Source: Catenovulum maritimum (GTDB lineage: Bacteria; Pseudomonadota; Gammaproteobacteria; Enterobacterales; Alteromonadaceae). Taken from it: a DNA stretch of 64,000 nucleotides. The translations under genes were made by a program, and so were the position numbers. This document shows, one piece after another, positions 47,530 through 56,144 of the stretch (its first letter is position 1; each line of letters begins with the position of its first letter). The notes beneath the pieces were generated by a model. It was not told where the DNA came from, searched no databases, and saw only the letters and a program-made list of their open reading frames with translations. The stretch spans positions 2,948-66,947 of the forward strand of contig NZ_KQ130493.1 in assembly GCF_001050375.1 (NCBI RefSeq). Reading direction: 5' to 3'.

Positions 47530-50500
47530 ATGAAAAAGATCAAATCTTTAATCCTATCCACGGCTATCGCGGGTTTATTAAATACTTTACCTAGTCTGGC
47601 GCTTGCTCAAAATCAAAGTGCCGCAAGCGAGCTAGAACAAGCCTTTAAAAAACCAGCTGCTCAAGCTAAACCTTGGGTATATTGGTTTTGGATGAATGGT
47701 AATTTATCTAAAGAAGGCATAACCGCCGATTTAGAAGCCATGAGCCGCGTTGGCATTGGTGGTGCGTTGATAATGGAAGTGAATTTTCGCACACCGGCTG
47801 GCAAATACGCTTATTTGAGCGATGAATGGCGCGAGCTATTCAAATTTGCCATGAGTGAAGCCAAACGCTTAAAGCTAAAAATAATCAAAAACAATGATGC
47901 AGGTTGGACAGGTAGTGGTGGCCCTTGGGTTACACCAGACAAGTCAATGCAGCAATTAACCTTTAGTGAAACTGTTGTCGAAGGTGGTGGCAAATTTGAT
48001 TTAAGTTTGCCGATGCCGCCACACAATTTGGATCACTATCAAGACATTGCGGTTTTTGCAGTGCCAGCCAAACCTGCTTTACCAACAAAACAGCTAGAAA
48101 TTACCACCAGTGGTATAACCTACCTAGGTGCAAGTTTAATTGATAATAACTTTGCAAAAGCAGTTACCGCAAACGACATTAAAAGCAAAAAACACTGGAT
48201 TTTGTTTGATTACAAACAGCCAGTAGAAATTCAAGCCATGACTATAGTGCCAAAAATACAAAGCCGTGGTGAAGTATTTGGTGAACTGCTGGTGTCGAAC
48301 GACAATAAAAATTTTACTAAAGTAAAAGACTTTTATATCGCGCATAAAAGTGAGCGCGAAGCGTTAACTTTTGCACCTGTAACCGCACGCTATTTTCGCA
48401 TTAACTTGCGTGGCCAAGGGTTAGATCCACAACCGAAAGAGCCAAAATTTAACTTTTGGAAAGTAGAAGATTTCCCAGAAGTGCATCTACATATTTCTGA
48501 AATTATCTTTCACAACACCCCAAGGTTAGACTCATGGGATGAAAAGGCGCTATTTGTTTATTCTAATGCTAGAGCGCCAGAATTTGGTCAAAAAAGCAAA
48601 GCCGCAGAATTTATAAATTTAACCCAATACCTAACTCAAGAAGGTCGCTTACAAGTGGATTTACCCGCTGGCCATTGGAATATTTTACGTATCGGCCATA
48701 CCTCAAGCGGACAAAAAAATAATCCACCACCCAAGGCTGGTGAAGGGTTAGAAATTAGCAAACTCAACCCACAAAAACTTAAATTTCATTTCGACAATCT
48801 CATTGGCAAACTTGTTAAAGATGTCGGCCCCTTGGCTGGTGACACTCTAATGGGCACTCACATAGATAGCTGGGAAGTTAAGTTTGATAACTGGGATGAC
48901 ATTCTACCTAGCGAATTTAAACAGCGCACAGGCTACGACATGATGCCGTTTTTACCAGCCACTGTGGGTCATATTGTTAAAAGCGAAGAAATAACCGAGC
49001 GGTTTTTATGGGATTTACGCCGGGTAATGGCCGATGTGGTGGCTGATAACTACTATGGGCAAATGCGTACATTAGCCGCCGAGCATGGCATGCAATTGTC
49101 GTCAGAAGCCTATTTATATGGGCCAATTGATAGCTTGCAAGCCGCTGGCCGCACTGATATTCCAATGAACGAATTTTGGACAACCGACGATGGTTACGAA
49201 AAACCCGGTTATAGCGCACGCCAAGCTGCATCTGCTGCGCATACTTACGGCAAAAAAATTGTTGCGGCAGAAGCTTTCACCGCTGTGCCATTTAGTGCCA
49301 GTTGGAGCAATCATCCTTACACTTTAAAAGGCTTGGGCGATCGCATGTTTGCCCGCGGCACCAACCGATTAGTCTTTCATCGTTGGGCAATGCAACCTTG
49401 GACAGATCGCTGGCCAGGCATAACCTTCGGCCCTTATGGCTTTAATTACGAGCGAACCTTAACTTGGTTTGAACAAAGCGAAGCTTGGTTAACTTATTTA
49501 AGCCGCTCACAAGCTTTATTACAAAGTGGTCAATTTCAAGCGGACTATGCGGTGTTTGTTGGCGAATCAGCCCCATACGACATAGTGTCGTTTCACGACA
49601 AGGTTAAAGTTAAAGGCTATAACTATGACTACCTCAATCAAGAAATTATTCGTCAGCTGCAGTTTAAAGATGGTCAATTAGTCTTGCCAACTGGCATGCA
49701 ATATAAGTTGTTGGTGCTACAAAACAACTCAGTAATGACAGAACAAACCATTAATAAACTTGCAGAACTGGTTAAACAGGGTGCTGTTATTTTGGGTGAA
49801 AAACCGCAAGGTTCACCCACCTTAATTAACTATCCACAATCTGATGTGAATGTACAAAACATTGCAAATAAACTTTGGGCAAATTACCAACAAGGTCAAG
49901 CTGGCTCAAATGCTTATGGTAAAGGAAAAGTGTTTTGGCACACAAACATAAACCAAGTTATTCAGCAACTTAACTTAATCCCAGATGTCGCATTTAACCA
50001 AGCCGGACAAAATATTGAATGGCTGCACCGCCAAACTCAAGATGCGGATCTGTATTTTTTAAGTTTGTTTAAACAACAAGCAAAAGGGATTGCAGCAACA
50101 TTTCGCATCAGCGGCCGCCAACCAGAATTTTGGGATGCTTACACAGGTGACATAGTTAAACCTGCAAAATGGCGTGCTAATGACAACGGCACAACCACAG
50201 TGTTTTTTGATTTAGAGCCAAGCGGTTCTATTTTTGTGGTTTTTCCTAAAAATAACCACAGCATTGCCAATGCTCAGGGCAGCCAAAAACCACCAGTGGT
50301 CAGCGTTCAACCACAAACAGGCATCAAAACCATTATTAAAGGTACTGGAGATAATACAGCTGTAACAGCGCAAGTATTCGAGTCAGGCTCATACCAAATT
50401 GAGTTGGCAAATGCCCAGCAACAAACGCGACTACGCACCACTATCAGCGCAGAAGTGCCAGCATCAATTAACATCAATACGCCGTGGCAATTGTCTTTCC

Positions 50501-51063
50501 CTAAGCAATTCGCCTACAAAGATCAGTTGCCACAAACCCAGACGGTTAAAACACTTAAATCATGGCCGGAGTTTGATAATGACAAGGTTAAATATTTCTC
50601 AGGTACAGGTGTTTACACCACAACTTTTAACCTTAGCTCAGTACCCAGTACACAAAAACATCTACTGGATTTAGGTGATGTGCAAGTCATTGCCGAAGTA
50701 AAAGTGAATGGGATTGAACTAGCAACTTTGTGGAAACCACCTTATCGCGTGGATGTATCCGACGTGTTAAAACAAGGAGAAAACCAACTTGAGGTGCGAG
50801 TAACCAACCTTTGGATAAACCGTATGATAGGTGATGCCGCCTACCCTGATTTATTTGAGCGCACACCTATGGGAGGCTCGCAAGGTTTCCCCGATTGGTT
50901 ATTAAAGGGTGAGCCAGTGCCAGAAACAGGCCGCACTACCTTTAGTACTTATCACCCATACCAGCTAGATGATCCGCTACAACCTTCGGGGTTAATTGGG
51001 CCGGTAAAACTGATTCCGTACATAGAGCAAAATCTATCTTTAGTCAAAGCGATCAGGTTTTAG
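47530..51063 (+). CDS. GH106 alpha-L-rhamnosidase, second copy
   Basis: An 1177-residue paralog of the preceding gene, with its own signal peptide (about 1-26, LALA-Q). It keeps KPWVYWFWMNGNLSKEGI, IGGALIMEVNF, AGWTGSGGPWVTPD, EGLEISKLNPQKLKFHF, GTHIDSWEVKFDNW and AEAFTAVPFSASW. It differs from the first copy in the MHINE (here MEVNF) and LYNGEGW (here IKNNDAGW) segments, which line the start of the barrel, so the two probably take different rhamnose linkages or neighbours. It starts 21 bases after the first GH106, after a repeated GGGTAATAAC. C-terminal domains end in a jelly roll with VTNLWINRMIGDAAYP. Confidence 0.92.
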   Translation: MKKIKSLILSTAIAGLLNTLPSLALAQNQSAASELEQAFKKPAAQAKPWVYWFWMNGNLSKEGITADLEAMSRVGIGGALIMEVNFRTPAGKYAYLSDEWRELFKFAMSEAKRLKLKIIKNNDAGWTGSGGPWVTPDKSMQQLTFSETVVEGGGKFDLSLPMPPHNLDHYQDIAVFAVPAKPALPTKQLEITTSGITYLGASLIDNNFAKAVTANDIKSKKHWILFDYKQPVEIQAMTIVPKIQSRGEVFGELLVSNDNKNFTKVKDFYIAHKSEREALTFAPVTARYFRINLRGQGLDPQPKEPKFNFWKVEDFPEVHLHISEIIFHNTPRLDSWDEKALFVYSNARAPEFGQKSKAAEFINLTQYLTQEGRLQVDLPAGHWNILRIGHTSSGQKNNPPPKAGEGLEISKLNPQKLKFHFDNLIGKLVKDVGPLAGDTLMGTHIDSWEVKFDNWDDILPSEFKQRTGYDMMPFLPATVGHIVKSEEITERFLWDLRRVMADVVADNYYGQMRTLAAEHGMQLSSEAYLYGPIDSLQAAGRTDIPMNEFWTTDDGYEKPGYSARQAASAAHTYGKKIVAAEAFTAVPFSASWSNHPYTLKGLGDRMFARGTNRLVFHRWAMQPWTDRWPGITFGPYGFNYERTLTWFEQSEAWLTYLSRSQALLQSGQFQADYAVFVGESAPYDIVSFHDKVKVKGYNYDYLNQEIIRQLQFKDGQLVLPTGMQYKLLVLQNNSVMTEQTINKLAELVKQGAVILGEKPQGSPTLINYPQSDVNVQNIANKLWANYQQGQAGSNAYGKGKVFWHTNINQVIQQLNLIPDVAFNQAGQNIEWLHRQTQDADLYFLSLFKQQAKGIAATFRISGRQPEFWDAYTGDIVKPAKWRANDNGTTTVFFDLEPSGSIFVVFPKNNHSIANAQGSQKPPVVSVQPQTGIKTIIKGTGDNTAVTAQVFESGSYQIELANAQQQTRLRTTISAEVPASININTPWQLSFPKQFAYKDQLPQTQTVKTLKSWPEFDNDKVKYFSGTGVYTTTFNLSSVPSTQKHLLDLGDVQVIAEVKVNGIELATLWKPPYRVDVSDVLKQGENQLEVRVTNLWINRMIGDAAYPDLFERTPMGGSQGFPDWLLKGEPVPETGRTTFSTYHPYQLDDPLQPSGLIGPVKLIPYIEQNLSLVKAIRF

Positions 51064-51203
51064 GGGAAGCCGTCAAGCTTCGAGACCCCATGAGCATATG
51101 CTCTATTATGTGATTGGGGCGAGTAAGCGCTGACAATGAACCATAAGACCTGAGCGAGAAGACTATAGCTCGAATACACACAATACAAATAACAGGTAAC
51201 AAG

Positions 51204-52286
51204 ATGTTTGATTTATTTCAAGTACAAGAAAACCCATTTACTGGCGTAATGTTTCACGCCATAGGTGGTTTAGCAGCGGCGAGTTTTTATATTCCGTATA
51301 AAAAAGTCAAAGCTTGGTCGTGGGAAATTTATTGGATGATAGGCGGCTTTTTTAGCTGGATTATCGCCCCTTGGCTGTTGGCTATGCTGATTTTGCCACA
51401 AACGCCACAAATACTCGCACAAGCGTCAACGTCCAGTTTAGTTTGGACCTTTAGCTTTGGTTTGCTCTGGGGTGTGGGTGGTCTTACCTTTGGTTTAACC
51501 ATGCGTTATTTAGGCATAGCGTTAGGTTATTCAATTGCATTGGGCATAAGCGCGGTTATCGGCACGCTGGTGCCGCCAATATTTGAAGGCAAATTACTTT
51601 CTATTGCAGCCACAGAATCTGGCCAAGTTATGTTACTCGGGGTATTTATTTGTTTAGCGGGCATTGCGCTTGGGGGCAAAGCAGGCACCAATAAACAAAA
51701 TGAATTATCCGATGAAGACAAAAAACAAAGTGTTAGCGAATTTCACTTTGGTAAAGGTTTAGCGCTAGCACTTTTTTCAGGCGTAATGAGCTCGTTTATG
51801 GCATACGCCTTTGCCGCTGGCAAACCCATTGCCGATATTGCCTTAACACAAGGCTCACCCAGTTTATGGCAAAACTTGCCTGTATTAATTGTCATTTTAG
51901 CTGGCGGTTTTGTGACTAACTTTGTTTGGTGTGCCTATTTAGCCACTAAAAATAAAGCATGGGTGCAATTGTCTTCTCCAACAGTGAATAACCCAAGGCT
52001 GATCAATATTTTGTTTTGTGCGCTCGCTGGGGTGACTTGGTATATGCAGTTTTTCTTTTATGGCATGGGCACCACCATGATGGGCGAATACGAATTTTCA
52101 AGTTGGACGCTGCACATGGCCAGCATCATAGTTTTTAGCACACTATGGGGCTTAGCTTTAAAAGAATGGCAAGGGGTTAGTGCAGCAACACAACGTTGGA
52201 ATTTAGCCGGTTTGGCTGTGCTTATTTTAAGCATGGTTGTAATTGGTTGGGGCAACACACTAGCAGGCTCAGGTGCCGCTCACTAA
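51204..52286 (+). CDS. rhaT: L-rhamnose-proton symporter RhaT
   Basis: A 360-residue polytopic membrane protein with about ten helices (E. coli RhaT has 344 residues and ten). The N-terminal HAIGGLAAASFYIPYKKVKAWSWEIYW, then WIIAPWLLAML, GLTFGLTMRYLGIALGYSIALG and the late WYMQFFFYGMGTTMMGEYEFSSWTLHMA match RhaT closely. It takes up L-rhamnose, and lyxose or mannose in some cases, with protons across the inner membrane. It lies directly after two alpha-L-rhamnosidase genes and before an isomerase-fold gene, a strong argument that L-rhamnose is the sugar released by this locus. An AACAGGT ribosome site precedes the ATG. Confidence 0.95.
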   Translation: MFDLFQVQENPFTGVMFHAIGGLAAASFYIPYKKVKAWSWEIYWMIGGFFSWIIAPWLLAMLILPQTPQILAQASTSSLVWTFSFGLLWGVGGLTFGLTMRYLGIALGYSIALGISAVIGTLVPPIFEGKLLSIAATESGQVMLLGVFICLAGIALGGKAGTNKQNELSDEDKKQSVSEFHFGKGLALALFSGVMSSFMAYAFAAGKPIADIALTQGSPSLWQNLPVLIVILAGGFVTNFVWCAYLATKNKAWVQLSSPTVNNPRLINILFCALAGVTWYMQFFFYGMGTTMMGEYEFSSWTLHMASIIVFSTLWGLALKEWQGVSAATQRWNLAGLAVLILSMVVIGWGNTLAGSGAAH

Positions 52287-52418
52287 ATCTGAACGGCCTT
52301 TTGTTTCGAACTCTTTGTTGGAAGTGCTCATTTGTACATACAAACTCCGCGTTTCCGCCTCGATTTCGAACCAAAATTCTCGTTCAAATAAAACAACAAA
52401 CAAAATAAAGGGTTAAAA

Positions 52419-53825
52419 ATGAAAACAGGTTTATTCTCAATAGGTTTAGACACTTACTGGCCGCAGTTTGACGGCTTATTAGATAACTTAAACGGTTATC
52501 ACAATCACATTAGCGAGCAAATAAAAGGTATGGGTGCTGAGCTAGTTGATGCTGGCATGGTGGATACCCCAGAAAAAGCGCAAGATGCCGCTAAATTATT
52601 TAAAACTGAAGATGTAGAAATAATCTTCTTGTTTATCTCTACCTATGCTTTGTCATCGACTGTTTTACCTGTAGTGCAAAAAGCTAAAGTACCAATTGTT
52701 ATGCTTAATATTCAACCAGTTGCACAATTAGACTATGACAAATTTAACGCCATGGGCGATCGCGGCAAAATGACAGGCGTGTGGTTAGAACATTGCCAGT
52801 CGTGTTCATTACCCGAACTTGCTTGCGTATTTAACCGCGCAGGGGTTGATTACCATGTAGTGTCTGGCTACATGCAAGAAGACTACGTATGGCAAGAAAT
52901 TAACGACTGGGTGGATGCAGCAAAAGTTGCTGAAGGCATGCGCCAAAACCGTGTTGGCATTTTAGGCCATTATTACAATGGCATGCTTGACGTATACAGT
53001 GATTTAACTCAACAAGCCGCTGCCTTTGGCAATCATTTTGAAATTTTAGAAATGTGCGAATTGTTTGATTTGCGCCAAGGAGTAACAGCCGAAGAAATCG
53101 CCGCCAAAATCAGTCAATTCCATGAGAAATTTGACGTATCTGACGAATGTGAGCAATCAGAGCTTGAGCGCGCGGCACAAACCTCAGTTGCGTTAGACAA
53201 GTTAATCGCAAAGCACAAACTCTGCTCTATGGCGTATTACTACGAAGGTTCAGGTGAATACGAAAATATAGTTACTTCTGTTATTGCTGGTAATACCTTA
53301 TTAACCGGCGAAAACACGCCAATTGCAGGCGAATGCGAAATTAAAAACGTGCAAGCAATGAAAATTATGGATTTGTTCGGTGTAGGTGGGTCGTTTTCAG
53401 AGTTCTACTTATCTGATTTTAAAGACGATGTCGTTTACCTAGGTCACGACGGTCCAGCCCACTTTGCAATAGCTGAAGGTCGAGTAGGGCTAGTACCTTT
53501 ACCTATATATCACGGTAAACCAGGCAAAGGTTTGTCGATTCAAATGACAGTGAAACATGGCCCAGTAACGGTTTTATCTGTGGTCACTCGACGTGATGGC
53601 AGTGTGTTTTTACAAGTATGCGAAGGTGAATCTGTATCAGGACCTGTTTTACAGATAGGAAATACCAACAGTCGTTATAAATTCCCTATGGGTGCTCGTG
53701 ATTTTATGAATGAGTGGTCACGTGGCGGTCCATCACACCACTGTGCTATTGGGGTTGGTCATATCGGCGACAAACTTGAAAAGCTTGCGGCGATTTTAGG
53801 CTTAGAAGTACGGCGATTAAGCTAG
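52419..53825 (+). CDS. L-fucose/L-arabinose isomerase-fold protein, probable rhamnose-pathway isomerase
   Basis: A 468-residue cytoplasmic protein of the FucI/AraA-like superfamily. The N-terminal half has the Rossmann-like domains (FSIGLDTYWPQFDGLLDNL, ELVDAGMVDTPEKAQDAA, VEIIFLFISTYALSSTVLPV). Candidate Mn-binding residues are Glu280, Glu305 or Glu307 (IAGECEIKN), His343 or His348 (LGHDGPAHFA) and His448 or His449 (PSHHCAIG), which follow the AraA order Glu-Glu-His-His. It is separated by 132 bases from rhaT and is on the same strand. The classical rhamnose isomerase RhaA is not in this window, so this protein may isomerise L-rhamnose or another released deoxy-sugar. Activity is inference; the family is fairly certain. 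Confidence 0.8.
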   Translation: MKTGLFSIGLDTYWPQFDGLLDNLNGYHNHISEQIKGMGAELVDAGMVDTPEKAQDAAKLFKTEDVEIIFLFISTYALSSTVLPVVQKAKVPIVMLNIQPVAQLDYDKFNAMGDRGKMTGVWLEHCQSCSLPELACVFNRAGVDYHVVSGYMQEDYVWQEINDWVDAAKVAEGMRQNRVGILGHYYNGMLDVYSDLTQQAAAFGNHFEILEMCELFDLRQGVTAEEIAAKISQFHEKFDVSDECEQSELERAAQTSVALDKLIAKHKLCSMAYYYEGSGEYENIVTSVIAGNTLLTGENTPIAGECEIKNVQAMKIMDLFGVGGSFSEFYLSDFKDDVVYLGHDGPAHFAIAEGRVGLVPLPIYHGKPGKGLSIQMTVKHGPVTVLSVVTRRDGSVFLQVCEGESVSGPVLQIGNTNSRYKFPMGARDFMNEWSRGGPSHHCAIGVGHIGDKLEKLAAILGLEVRRLS

Positions 53826-53960
53826 AGCGTATTGACTTTGTATTACTTCAAGCAAGTTAAACCTGTGCAATTTCACCTTTGCGCAATAGTACATAGTTGA
53901 GTCCTTATTGCGCAAAGCAGCACTTTAGTTGCTTCATATGTCTAAATAACCTGATGTAAT

Positions 53961-54085
53961 GGTCTCCTCCCACATGCGGCATCAACGCGCCATGATTGAA
54001 TTGCAAAAAATCAAAAATGGGAGAAGACCAAATGCAGATTTCAACAATTAGCATTGCTATCGCAAAAAATATTTTGTCATTATAG
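53961..54085 (+). mobile_element. remnant of an IS110/IS1111-type element (5' end)
   Basis: GGTCTCCTCCCA (53961-53972) and TGGGAGAAGACC (54018-54029) form a 12-bp inverted repeat with one mismatch, enclosing 45 bases. Two bases later an ATG starts a reading frame MQISTISIAIAKNI, then a few codons and a stop. IS110-family transposases begin with nearly this text (M-x-I-STIGLDIAKN-V-F). About 15 codons remain, so the transposase is lost. The rest of the 483-bp gap (53826-54308) has the regulatory elements listed separately. Confidence 0.72.
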
Positions 54086-54115
54086 GTATCAACTAACTGG
54101 CTTTAAGGCCTATTC
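54085..54115 (+). promoter_or_regulatory. shared locus motif upstream of second sulfatase
   Basis: GGTATCAA (54085-54092), 18 bases, TATTC (54111-54115). Same blocks and spacing as at 41175 and 56055. It lies 193 bases upstream of the sulfatase ATG, farther than the other two, and directly touches the IS110 remnant. The 9-base ATTATAGGT occurs on both sides of it (54080 and 54117). Confidence 0.5.
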
Positions 54116-54200
54116 AATTATAGGTTCGATGCAAAGTTGCTAGGCTATTGGAGTTAAATACGTTTGATGTCTGCAATGTTTTCTATGTAACCTAATATTT

Positions 54201-54238
54201 GTTATCGTGAGGTTTAGCACTGTTAGTGCGCTGATAAC
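54201..54238. promoter_or_regulatory. nested inverted repeat upstream of second sulfatase
   Basis: Outer arms GTTATC (54201-54206) and GATAAC (54233-54238) enclose inner arms GCACT (54217-54221) and AGTGC (54225-54229). It lies 70-108 bases before the ATG. The TTAGCACT in it also occurs in the inverted repeat at 56092-56111 before the GH39-like gene. A regulator site is likely. Confidence 0.5.
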
Positions 54239-54308
54239 GTCATAGCATAAAATTGCCTTGCTGAGTTTAATACTTAGCTAAGTTCTTTATCAAGGTAGAA
54301 AAAAAATA

Positions 54309-55775
54309 ATGAGAAAAACTCAACTTATAAGTTTGTTCGGGTTAATAGGGAGTGTTTTATTCCAAGGTTGCGCAACGTCTCCTGTAAACGAGAATAGGGC
54401 AAGCCAAAAACAGCCGATTCAAAACATTCTATTTATAGCAGTTGACGATTTACGACCAGAACTAAAGTCATTCGGTGCAACGCATATCCACTCACCTAAT
54501 ATTGATGCGCTCGCTGAAAATAGCCGGATGTTTTACAACCATTATGTTAATGCCCCCAGTTGTGGCCCTTCACGATACTCTTTATTAACAGGTCGCTATG
54601 GTCCAACCAGTAATAATGCCATTGGAGCGCGCGCTCGAGCACTTAATAAACGTAAAGGTGAAATCCCTGCCAGTATGCCTGCGTGGTTTAAGTCGCAAGG
54701 CTACACCACAGTTGCGGTCGGTAAAGTTTCTCATTACCCGGGTGGCAACATGGGTAAAAACTGGAATGATCCCTCACAGCCAGAACTGCCTGACGGTTGG
54801 ACAAAAAGCCTGATGCCGGTGGCAGAGTGGCAAACGCCCAAAGGCGCTATGCATGGTTTAGCTCACGGGGAAATTCGCAAGAAAGCTTCTGAAATGGATG
54901 TTTTTCAAGCAGCAGAAGGTGGTGACAATATCTATCCTGATGGCTTAATCACTGACGAGGCGATTAAACAATTACAGCAACTAACAAAAGAACCAGAAAA
55001 GCCTTTCTTTTTAGCGGTAGGCTTAATTAAACCTCATCTACCTTTTGGTGCTCCAAAAAAATATCTCGACTTATATGAAGGTGTCGAGTTTCCTGAGAAT
55101 CCATATCCGAATAAACCCAAAGGGCCTTCCACTTGGTTTAACTCTAATGAATTCATGAAATATAACCGTTGGGGTAAAAACCCGATCACAGACGAAGCCT
55201 TTGCCGAGTCTGTTCGTCGTCATTATGCGGCTTGTGTGAGTTACGCTGATGCCCAAGTCGGTAAAATTTTACAAGCACTAAAAGCATCCGGTGCAGATAA
55301 AAACACGATTGTTGTATTATGGGGCGACCATGGCTGGAATTTAGGTGAGCATGGCATGTGGGGCAAGCATAACCTATTCGAAGAAGCCTTAAAATCCCCG
55401 TTATTGATTGCTTACCCCGGTATACCACAGCCTGGAAAAAGTACTGAAGCCGTTGTTGAAACTGCTGATATTTTTCCAACATTAACTAAGTTAACGGGTT
55501 TACCAATGCCAGAACAGCCACATGGGCAATCACTTATTGATTCTCTTAACGATCCAAATGACCAGGGTCATGCAGCCTACGCCTATTGGCGAGATAATCA
55601 TACCATACGCATGGGTAACTTTCGCTTAACCCATATGGGTGATAAAGGCTTTGCTTTGTATGATCTTGCCAGTGAAGAAAAAGAAACTAAAAATGTTGCA
55701 GCCGAACATCCCGAACTCGTTAAGACTATGATGAAAGCTTTACGAGCTAAGATGAAACAAAGAGATAAATTTTAA
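54309..55775 (+). CDS. S1 family sulfatase, iduronate-2-sulfatase-like
   Basis: A 488-residue sulfatase. N-terminal signal with a possible lipobox (VLFQGC, Cys21). NILFIAVDDLRPELKSFGATHIHSPNID (Asp46-Asp47) and YVNAPSCGPSRYSLLTGRYG are typical; the C-x-P-S-R motif has Cys85 as the formylglycine precursor. FLAVGLIKPHLPFGAPKKYLDLY and VLWGDHGWNLGEHGMWGKHNLFEEA are characteristic of the iduronate-2-sulfatase-like subgroup of S1. Iduronate and sulfated rhamnose both occur in ulvan, which fits the locus; the exact ester cannot be told. It is a separate transcription unit closed by a hairpin at 55834-55865. Confidence 0.92.
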   Translation: MRKTQLISLFGLIGSVLFQGCATSPVNENRASQKQPIQNILFIAVDDLRPELKSFGATHIHSPNIDALAENSRMFYNHYVNAPSCGPSRYSLLTGRYGPTSNNAIGARARALNKRKGEIPASMPAWFKSQGYTTVAVGKVSHYPGGNMGKNWNDPSQPELPDGWTKSLMPVAEWQTPKGAMHGLAHGEIRKKASEMDVFQAAEGGDNIYPDGLITDEAIKQLQQLTKEPEKPFFLAVGLIKPHLPFGAPKKYLDLYEGVEFPENPYPNKPKGPSTWFNSNEFMKYNRWGKNPITDEAFAESVRRHYAACVSYADAQVGKILQALKASGADKNTIVVLWGDHGWNLGEHGMWGKHNLFEEALKSPLLIAYPGIPQPGKSTEAVVETADIFPTLTKLTGLPMPEQPHGQSLIDSLNDPNDQGHAAYAYWRDNHTIRMGNFRLTHMGDKGFALYDLASEEKETKNVAAEHPELVKTMMKALRAKMKQRDKF

Positions 55776-55833
55776 ACGACTTAATACAAGATAGCTCGGT
55801 TAGTTAGCTAGTTTTAGGTGCTGCACTAATTTA

Positions 55834-55866
55834 AAAATCGCTCTGTATTGCTACAGAGCGATTTTC
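55834..55866 (+). terminator. intrinsic terminator after second sulfatase
   Basis: AAAATCGCTCTGT (55834-55846) pairs perfectly with ACAGAGCGATTTT (55853-55865) around a 6-base loop. Its four-T tail is short, but the stem is strong. The arm shares AATCGCTCT with the hairpin at 32747. Confidence 0.85.
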
Positions 55867-56054
55867 TATGGGCGTTTATAGCTAGTATAAGTTAATTGGG
55901 CTCTGTTTATCTTTAAGCGTTAAATTTTGTTCGGTTAACAGTAAATAAATGCAGAAAACATTCTCTTAAACTCCCTCTTTCTGAACTTGTTCTCAGACAT
56001 AGCTTAATCTCAGCTAATAAAAATACCTCGATATTTATAAATAATTATTTTTTG

Positions 56055-56085
56055 GGTATCAATTTTCTCCGTTCCAATACTATTC
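56055..56085 (+). promoter_or_regulatory. shared locus motif upstream of GH39-like gene
   Basis: GGTATCAA (56055-56062), 18 bases, TATTC (56081-56085), ending 59 bases before the ATG. With the preceding G and following TTTT, 13 bases (56054-56066) are identical to 41174-41186. An inverted repeat AGTGCTA/TAGCACT (56092-56111) follows directly. The rest of the 369-bp gap 55776-56144 shows only the terminator at 55834. Confidence 0.55.
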
Positions 56086-56144
56086 ATAGTAAGTGCTAGG
56101 AAGTTAGCACTCTAGATAAGTACAAAAATGAAAAAGAGAAATAC

